This document shows positions 58,754 through 64,000 of a DNA stretch of 64,000 nt, piece after piece. Origin of the DNA: Actinomycetes bacterium (GTDB taxonomy: Bacteria > Actinomycetota > Actinomycetes > Actinomycetales > Cellulomonadaceae). The notes beneath the pieces were generated by a model. It had not been told where the DNA came from. It saw nothing but the letters and a program-made list of their open reading frames with translations, and ran no database searches. The translations under genes were made by a program, and so were the position numbers. The number at the start of each line of letters is the position of its first letter. Position 1 is the first letter of the stretch. The stretch is taken from the NCBI GenBank assembly GCA_021778635.1, contig JAJYCD010000004.1, positions 17,210 to 81,209 of the forward strand, written 5' to 3'.

Positions 58754-59509
58754 GTGGTGGCAGCGACAGTGGCGACCACGGCGCCGTCGTCGTCCGGCGG
58801 GCCTCGGTACCGCGCTCTCGTGGTGGACGACGAGCCGGCGCTCGTCCGCGTCGTCGCGGCGTACCTCGAGCGCGACGGGTTCGAGGTCGACACCGCGACG
58901 GACGGGACCGGGGCCCTCCGGCTTGCCGCCGACCGGAACCCCGACGTCGTGGTTCTCGACGTGATGATGCCCGGTGTCGACGGCGTCGAGGTGTGCCGAC
59001 AGCTGCGCACGTTCAGCGACGCGTACGTGCTCATGCTCACGGCCCGTGCCGAGGAGATCGACGTGCTGGTGGGGCTCTCGGTCGGGGCGGACGACTACCT
59101 CACCAAACCGTTCTCGTCCCGGGTGCTCGTGGCGCGGATCCGGAGCATGCTGCGTCGCCCGCGCACCAGCGGCGGGTCGGAGCCCGCGCGAGCCGCCGCG
59201 GGCGAGCCTCCGCGCCGGTTCGGGGCGCTCGAGATCGACACCGAGGCCCGCGAGGTCACCGTCGACGGGCGATCGGTGTCCCTGACCCCGCTCGAGTTCG
59301 ACCTGCTCGCGGTGCTCTCCTCGCGTCCGGGCACGGCGTTCAGCCGCGCGCGGCTGCGTGAGGAGGTGTGGGGGCCGGGGTGGTTCGGTGACGACCGGGT
59401 CGTGGCGATCCACGTCGGGCACCTGCGGCGGAAGCTGGGGGACGATGTCAGCGAGCCCCGGTACGTCCGGACGGTGCGCGGGGTCGGTTACCGGATGGGG
59501 AGCGGATGA
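58754..59509 (+). CDS. OmpR-family response regulator
   Basis: A 251-aa regulator with receiver motifs ALVVDDEPALVRVV, VVVLDVMMPGVDG (phospho-Asp) and ADDYLTKPFSSRVL, then a winged helix (LTPLEFDLLAVLSSRPGTAFSRARL; VAIHVGHLRRKLGDD). GTG 58754 has GGAGAGGAC ideally spaced; GTG 58718 would add 12 residues but lacks one. The stop overlaps the kinase gene as ATGA. The pair is followed by SHOCT and cupredoxin genes, so it may respond to copper or envelope redox stress (inference). Confidence 0.93.
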   Translation: MVAATVATTAPSSSGGPRYRALVVDDEPALVRVVAAYLERDGFEVDTATDGTGALRLAADRNPDVVVLDVMMPGVDGVEVCRQLRTFSDAYVLMLTARAEEIDVLVGLSVGADDYLTKPFSSRVLVARIRSMLRRPRTSGGSEPARAAAGEPPRRFGALEIDTEAREVTVDGRSVSLTPLEFDLLAVLSSRPGTAFSRARLREEVWGPGWFGDDRVVAIHVGHLRRKLGDDVSEPRYVRTVRGVGYRMGSG

Positions 59510-60651
59510 GGGCACGGCGCAGGGCGGACGGTGCTCCGTTGGGTTTCGCGTGGCGTCTGGGCGCGTCCCTCGGGCTGGTCGTGCTCGCGGGGGGAGTCAC
59601 CCTGCTGGTCGTCGCGCTCGTCATCGCTCCGCAGCTCTTCCAGTCGCACCTGCGGATGGCCGAGGGCCCGCGGATCGAGCCGGCCGTCCAGAGCCATGTC
59701 GACGAGGCCTTCGCGAGTGCGATCCTCACGGCGCTGGGGATCGCGGTCCCGGTCGCCCTGGTCACCTCGTGGCTGGTCACCTGGATCGTGGCCCGGCGCC
59801 TCGGCCGATCGGTGGCGATGGTCTCGAACGCTGCGGACCGGATCGCCCGGGGCCATCTCGACGCGAGGATCGCCACTCCCGCGATCGGGCCCGAGTTCAC
59901 CCAGCTCACCGAGTCCTTCAACGCGATGGCAGCGCGGCTCGCCGAGACCGAGACGATGCGGCGGCAGCTGATCGGTGACCTCGCGCACGAGCTCCGGACG
60001 CCCCTCGCGGCGCTCGACGCCACCGTGACCGCTGTGGCCGACGGCGTGCTCCCGGTCGACGGCACGACGCTCGACACACTCACCGGTCAGACCCGCCGCC
60101 TGCAGCACCTGGTGGCGGACATGTCCGCGGTCTCGCGGGCGGAGGAGCGTCAGCTGGACCTGCACCCTCGCCTCGTGGACCTCACGTCGATCGCCCGCGA
60201 GGCGGTCGCGTCGAGCACGGCACGGTTCGTCGCGGCCGGAGTTCGGCTGGGTCTCGACGTGATCGGACCGTCGCCCGTCGTGGCCGTCGACCCGCAGCGA
60301 CTCGCCGAAGCCGTGGCGAACCTCCTGGACAACGCGCTCCGACACACCTCGGACGGCGGGGACGTCCGCGTGATCGTCCGATCGGAACCGGCGGGGGCCG
60401 CGCTCGAGGTCGTCGACACGGGGGAGGGGTTCGATCCGGCCGACTCGGCCCGGATCTTCGAGCGGTTCTTCCGTGGCGACGCGTCGCGCACCCGGAGCAG
60501 CGCAGGGACGGGCGTCGGACTCACGATCGCCCGCGCGATCGTGAACGCCCACGGCGGGACGTTGACGGCGTCCAGCAGCGGCCCGGGAACGGGGGCGTCG
60601 TTCGTGATGGTGCTGCCGGCACGATCGCCCGGCGGTGAGGGCGCGACCTGA
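59506..60651 (+). CDS. Sensor histidine kinase
   Basis: A 381-aa kinase with two membrane helices (about 18-42 and 76-98) and a short extracytoplasmic loop of about 35 residues. HAMP (RRLGRSVAMVSNAADRIARGHLDARI), H-box DLAHELRTPLAALD, N-box NLLDNALRHT and G-boxes DTGEGFDPADSARIFERFF and GTGVGLTIARAIV follow. The small loop suggests sensing near the membrane rather than a large ligand domain. It overlaps its regulator gene by 4 bp. A 126-bp gap leads to the SHOCT gene. Confidence 0.94.
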   Translation: MRARRRADGAPLGFAWRLGASLGLVVLAGGVTLLVVALVIAPQLFQSHLRMAEGPRIEPAVQSHVDEAFASAILTALGIAVPVALVTSWLVTWIVARRLGRSVAMVSNAADRIARGHLDARIATPAIGPEFTQLTESFNAMAARLAETETMRRQLIGDLAHELRTPLAALDATVTAVADGVLPVDGTTLDTLTGQTRRLQHLVADMSAVSRAEERQLDLHPRLVDLTSIAREAVASSTARFVAAGVRLGLDVIGPSPVVAVDPQRLAEAVANLLDNALRHTSDGGDVRVIVRSEPAGAALEVVDTGEGFDPADSARIFERFFRGDASRTRSSAGTGVGLTIARAIVNAHGGTLTASSSGPGTGASFVMVLPARSPGGEGAT

Positions 60652-60777
60652 GCCGAGGTCCGTCCCGAACGGCCGGCGCGCCTTCGTCGAATCTTTGTCG
60701 TTCCGCGCGGGTATCGACGCGCGCGAGCGTCAGGCTGGAGTCGACAGCAGGGGGCGGACCGAGCGAGGGAGCTGGAC

Positions 60778-61074
60778 ATGATGGGCTGGTACGGCGGAGG
60801 TATGGCAGGTGGCGCATGGGTCTTCATGGGCCTGTTCTGGATCGTCCTGATCGCGGCGATCATCTGGCTCGTCGTCAGGTTGCTGCCGTCCGGGAACCAC
60901 GGGCACGCGGCACCCGTCCCGACGGCGCCCGTCGCGGCGCCTCCGGTGCCGGGCCCGCGGGCTGAGTCGCCGTTGGAGATCCTCGACCGACGGCTCGCTC
61001 TCGGCGAGATCGACCTCGAGACGTACCAGGCCCATCGTGCCGCGATCATCGCGTCACGCGGAGGGGTGCAGTGA
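60778..61074 (+). CDS. Small membrane protein with SHOCT domain
   Basis: A 98-aa protein. A Met/Gly-rich N-terminus (MMGWYGGGMAGG) leads into one membrane helix (VFMGLFWIVLIAAIIWLVVRLL), then a Pro/Ala linker and a C-terminal SHOCT motif (ESPLEILDRRLALGEIDLETYQAHRAAI). SHOCT helices are short oligomerisation or localisation modules. The ATG follows GAGGGAGCT. The stop overlaps the cupredoxin gene as GTGA, so both are made together. Confidence 0.85.
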   Translation: MMGWYGGGMAGGAWVFMGLFWIVLIAAIIWLVVRLLPSGNHGHAAPVPTAPVAAPPVPGPRAESPLEILDRRLALGEIDLETYQAHRAAIIASRGGVQ

Positions 61075-61667
61075 CCCGACCCGTGCGACGCGGGTGGCTC
61101 GTCGGGGCTCTGGTGCTGACCGTGGGGCTCCTGGTCGGATCCGTCGCCTGGGTCGCGGCGAACGGCGGACGCCCGGGGGACGGAGTGGCGGCGACGAGCG
61201 TGTCACGAGCCGGGGGACACCTGCGCGGGACCTCCTCGGAGGTGCCCGACCTCCCGGGTGCCGTCGTGCACGTCACGCTCTCGGACATGGGTGGCGGCAT
61301 GATGGGTGGCCGCCGCGCAGCCATGGGCGGCGCGATGTGGTTGCGCACCGACACCTCCGCCGTCCCGGCGGGCACCGTGTCGTTCGTCGCGGCGAACCTC
61401 GGGACCGAGGACCACGAGCTCGTGGTGCTCCCGCTCGCGCCCGGTCAGGACGCGGGAGCCCGTGCCGTCCAGGCTGACGGCACCGTCGACGAGACGGGCA
61501 GCCTCGGGGAGGCGTCGCGGTCGGACGGCGCCGGTGCCGGCGACGGCATCGAACCGGGCACCTCCGGCTGGGTCACGCTGAACCTCGCACCGGGACGGTA
61601 CGAGGTCGTCTGCAACGTCGCCGGTCACTATGCGGCCGGGATGTATGCGGAGGTCACGGTCGCCTGA
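61071..61667 (+). CDS. Membrane-anchored cupredoxin-like protein
   Basis: A 198-aa protein with an N-terminal signal-anchor helix (GWLVGALVLTVGLLVGSVAWVAA) and an exported cupredoxin fold. Type 1 copper ligands are His in NLGTEDHELVVLPL and Cys, His, Met in VVCNVAGHYAAGM, with the usual five-residue spacings. A Met-rich loop (SDMGGGMMGGRRAAMGGAM) could bind further copper. A Gly/Ser/Asp-rich insertion lies before the last strands. The GTG start overlaps the SHOCT stop. It is likely an electron carrier or copper-binding protein at the outer membrane face. Confidence 0.88.
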   Translation: MTRPVRRGWLVGALVLTVGLLVGSVAWVAANGGRPGDGVAATSVSRAGGHLRGTSSEVPDLPGAVVHVTLSDMGGGMMGGRRAAMGGAMWLRTDTSAVPAGTVSFVAANLGTEDHELVVLPLAPGQDAGARAVQADGTVDETGSLGEASRSDGAGAGDGIEPGTSGWVTLNLAPGRYEVVCNVAGHYAAGMYAEVTVA

Positions 61668-61705
61668 CGGCTCCCCGGGGCGCCACTCGGCGTGTCCGGG
61701 GCCCG

Positions 61706-61728
61706 CCGTGCGGCCGCGCCGCGCACGG
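61706..61728. terminator. Possible hairpin after the cupredoxin gene
   Basis: CCGTGCG and CGCACGG form a perfect 7-bp stem with a 9-nt GC loop, 39 bp after the cupredoxin stop. There is no T-run. It is a possible terminator between the cupredoxin operon and the STAND gene. Confidence 0.35.
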
Positions 61729-61896
61729 GTCGGGGAGGCCGGGCTGCCCGGACCGTCCGGGGGGTGACACGGATGCGTCGAGCGAGGACTCGCTCACTAC
61801 CCTGGTGCCGCAGGAACGCGGCCGTGGCGGCGCGTACCGGCCTGGCGGCATCAACCATCCCTGAGTCGCGTCGGCGCTCGACAGAAGGAGCCTCGC

Positions 61897-64000
61897 GTGT
61901 CGGTCGACGACCGCCCCGAGCTGTCCCCGGACGACCTCTCCTCGCGCGAGGACCTCGCCGGCGCGCTGACCGCGTTGCGGGAACGACGGGGCATGACCGT
62001 GCGCGACGTCGCGCACGCGGCGGGCCTCCCGGTCGCCACGGTCGGCGGCTATCTCAGCGGTCGCCATCTGCCGCCGTTGGCGACGGTGGGCCAGTTCACC
62101 CGCGTCCTGACGTCGCTCGGGGTCGGGACCGACGAGCTCCCGGCCTGGGTCGCCGCGGTCAACCGCCTGCGACGCGCACCGGGCCGACGCTCGGCCGCGA
62201 CGCCGGCGCCGTACCGCGGCCTCGCCGCCTACCAGCCGGAGGACGCGGGACTGTTCTTCGGGCGCGAGGGGCTGACGGACGCGCTCGTCGCGAGAGTGAC
62301 CGGCGTCCCGACGACGCCGCTCGTGGTCATCGGGTCCTCCGGTTCGGGGAAGTCGTCGGTGCTCCGTGCGGGGCTTGCGGCACGGCTCGGCGACCGGGGT
62401 GTCCCGGTCGTGGTCGTCACGCCGGGTGCGCACCCGCTGGAGACGCTCGAGCAGCTGCGCGGCACGGGAGGGCTGAGCGACCGTGCGGTCCTCGTCGTCG
62501 ACCAGTTCGAGGAGGTCTTCGCGACCGAGAGCACGTCGCCGCAGACGGTGACGTTCCTCGACCGGCTCGACGCGATCCATCGCGACGGTGCGGTGGTGGT
62601 CATCGGCCTGCGCGCGGACTTCTTCGACCGGGCCCTCGAGCTCGACCGGCTGGCGCACTGGCTCGGGGAGAACCAGCTGCTCGTCGGTCCGCTGTCGCTC
62701 GAGGCGCTGCGGCGGGTCGTGGTCGAGCCGGCGCGCGCGGTGGGCATCGAGGTCGAGGACGCGCTGCTCGAGGTGCTGCTCTCCGACGCGACCGCAGGCT
62801 CGTCCTCGCCGACCGGAGCCGGGTTGGACCCGGGCGTGCTCCCGCTGCTCTCGCACGCGCTGTACGTCACGTGGCTGACGTCCTCGGGGAGACGCCTCAC
62901 CCTCGCGCACTACCGCGAGGCGGGTGGGCTCGCCGGCGCGATCGCGAAGACCGCGGAGGAGGTCTACGAGTCGCTCACCGACGAGCAGCGAGACGCCGCT
63001 CGACGCACGCTCCTGCGCCTGGTCCGGGTTCGCGACGGCGCTCCCGACACGCGCCGGCCAGCCGATCGCGCCGAGTTCACCGCGCAGGCGTCACTCGACG
63101 TCGTCGCGGCCTGCGTCGAGGCCCGGCTGCTGACGTCGGACCGCGGGCACGTCCAGCTCGCGCACGAGGCGCTCATCAATGCGTGGCCCCGCTTGCGGGT
63201 GTGGCTCGCGGCCGACCGGGAAGGACTCCGCATCCACGGTCGGCTCACCGAAGCGGTGGACCACTGGGTGACGGCCGGCCGCGACCCGGACCTGCTCTAC
63301 CGGGGTTCCGCCCTCGAGGTCGCGCAGTCGTGGGTTGCCGGGATCGACGAGCACGACGAGCTGACTGCGCTCGAACGGGAGTTCGTCGAGCAGAGCAGCG
63401 CTGTCGAGACGGCGCGAATCCTGTCGCGGCGACGGTCGACGCTTCGGCTGCGCGGCCTGGCAGCCGCGCTCGGGGTCCTCGCGCTGAGCACCGGAGGGCT
63501 GGCCACGGCGACGGTCGTACAGAACCGGACGGTCGGCCGCGAGCGTGATGTGGCCGTCTCGCGACAGCTGGCGGTGACGTCCCAGTCGCTGACCGGGACC
63601 GACACCGCGCTCGCGGGGCAGGTTGCCGTGTCCGCGTACCGGACCGCCGACACGGTGGAGGCCCGCTCGGCTCTTCTGAGCGCGTCGGGCCGTACCCAGG
63701 TGGCGCGGCTCGCCCAGACGCAGGGCATCGTCAACTCGCTCGACGTGAGCCCCGACGGCAGCGTCGTCGCGCTGGCGACCGACGCGTCGTCGCTCGTCCT
63801 GTGGTCGACCGGTGCGCCTGCGCACGCGATCGCCTCCGTGACGGTGCCCGACAAGGCGCTGTACGCGGCGAGCTTCAGTGCGGTGGGTCACCTGGTCGCC
63901 GCCGGCGGCGACGGTGGCCGTCTCGAGGTCTGGTCGGTCGCGGACCCCCGGCAGCCGGTGAGCCTCGCCGTGACAGGCGCCGAGGTGGGCGGGACGATCT
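61897..64000 (+). CDS. XRE-nSTAND1-WD40 protein, 3' end beyond window
   Basis: At least 701 codons, open to the window edge. Residues 10-75 are an XRE-type helix-turn-helix (ALRERRGMTVRDVAHAAGLP; VGGYLSGRHLPPL). PYRGLAAYQPEDAGLFFGRE then marks an nSTAND1 NTPase with Walker A GSSGSGKSS (146-154) and Walker B VLVVDQFEEVF (Asp202). LAHEALINAWPRL near 430 is the typical STAND helical region. A probable membrane helix (GLAAALGVLALSTGGLATATVV) lies near 520-540, and WD40 blades begin near 605 (IVNSLDVSPDGSVVALATD). STAND proteins switch on by ATP-driven oligomerisation when the sensor repeats bind a ligand. GTG 61897 has AAGGAG upstream. Confidence 0.9.
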   Translation, partial: MSVDDRPELSPDDLSSREDLAGALTALRERRGMTVRDVAHAAGLPVATVGGYLSGRHLPPLATVGQFTRVLTSLGVGTDELPAWVAAVNRLRRAPGRRSAATPAPYRGLAAYQPEDAGLFFGREGLTDALVARVTGVPTTPLVVIGSSGSGKSSVLRAGLAARLGDRGVPVVVVTPGAHPLETLEQLRGTGGLSDRAVLVVDQFEEVFATESTSPQTVTFLDRLDAIHRDGAVVVIGLRADFFDRALELDRLAHWLGENQLLVGPLSLEALRRVVVEPARAVGIEVEDALLEVLLSDATAGSSSPTGAGLDPGVLPLLSHALYVTWLTSSGRRLTLAHYREAGGLAGAIAKTAEEVYESLTDEQRDAARRTLLRLVRVRDGAPDTRRPADRAEFTAQASLDVVAACVEARLLTSDRGHVQLAHEALINAWPRLRVWLAADREGLRIHGRLTEAVDHWVTAGRDPDLLYRGSALEVAQSWVAGIDEHDELTALEREFVEQSSAVETARILSRRRSTLRLRGLAAALGVLALSTGGLATATVVQNRTVGRERDVAVSRQLAVTSQSLTGTDTALAGQVAVSAYRTADTVEARSALLSASGRTQVARLAQTQGIVNSLDVSPDGSVVALATDASSLVLWSTGAPAHAIASVTVPDKALYAASFSAVGHLVAAGGDGGRLEVWSVADPRQPVSLAVTGAEVGGTI

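Noticed and set aside
61692-63548. 618-codon frame in the last segment
   Set aside because: It is another frame of the STAND gene. The true frame from 61897 has XRE, Walker A/B and WD40 motifs and stays open to the edge.

Overview
The window is about 72% G+C (estimated by eye). It is dense with genes, uses many GTG starts, and links genes by 4-bp GTGA/ATGA stop-start overlaps. This fits a high-GC actinobacterium. DUF3000, the GlgX-TreY-TreZ set, a sucrose phosphorylase and a SatP-type acetate carrier suggest Micrococcales, perhaps close to Cellulomonas. The genus is inferred, not shown. No rRNA, tRNA, CRISPR array, insertion sequence, integrase or phage gene was seen. It reads as ordinary chromosome with several accessory modules.

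Layout. 0.1-6.8 kb: RNase D-like protein, a LuxR-type regulator, DUF3000, 6-phosphogluconate dehydrogenase, a RibD-like reductase and PPK2. 6.8-13.4 kb: a tight glgX-treY-treZ operon for making trehalose from glycogen. 13.5-21 kb: hydrolases, an ABC exporter half-transporter, a YhhN membrane protein, an unusual zinc-module SDR and a YgjV-GNAT fusion. 21-26 kb and 45-48 kb: two halves of a sulfide/persulfide detoxification regulon. It comprises thioredoxin, a CsoR/CstR-type repressor, a small Cys-rich protein, rhodaneses, a CoA-disulfide reductase-rhodanese fusion, a metallo-beta-lactamase/rhodanese protein resembling persulfide dioxygenases, and a TauE/SafE exporter. Four 16-bp dyads of the form ATACCCC-N2-GGGGTAT tie them together. 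26-31 kb: flavodoxin-like protein, hydrolase, a beta-propeller lipoprotein, a stand-alone LigD-type polymerase domain and a diguanylate cyclase. 31.5-35.2 kb: a type III polyketide synthase, ICMT-like methyltransferase and FAD hydroxylase operon (srs-like phenolic lipids) with a divergent UbiA prenyltransferase. 35-45 kb: sulfite-oxidase-fold molybdoenzyme, a large PAS-GGDEF-EAL protein, HAD phosphatase, secreted DUF2202 protein beside a six-copy tandem repeat, and a two-component system. 48-58 kb: sucrose phosphorylase, GerMN/Gmad2 lipoprotein, nitronate monooxygenase, a GH3 remnant, a hydrolase-ABC fusion with its permease, an antiporter and SatP. 58.7-61.7 kb: a second two-component system with SHOCT and cupredoxin genes. 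61.9 kb to the end: the start of a large XRE-nSTAND1-WD40 protein that runs off the window.

How the genes fit together. The most coherent story is reactive-sulfur handling. A thiol-based repressor (Cys35/Cys64, no metal-binding His) probably controls four transcription units through one operator type. Their products would move sulfane sulfur (rhodaneses), reduce CoA and protein persulfides (CoADR, thioredoxin), oxidise persulfide to sulfite (MBL protein) and export sulfite or a related anion (TauE). The glycogen/trehalose operon and the phenolic-lipid cluster are the other clear pathways. No intergenic stretch exceeds 300 bases. Bases 1-124 hold nothing I can support.
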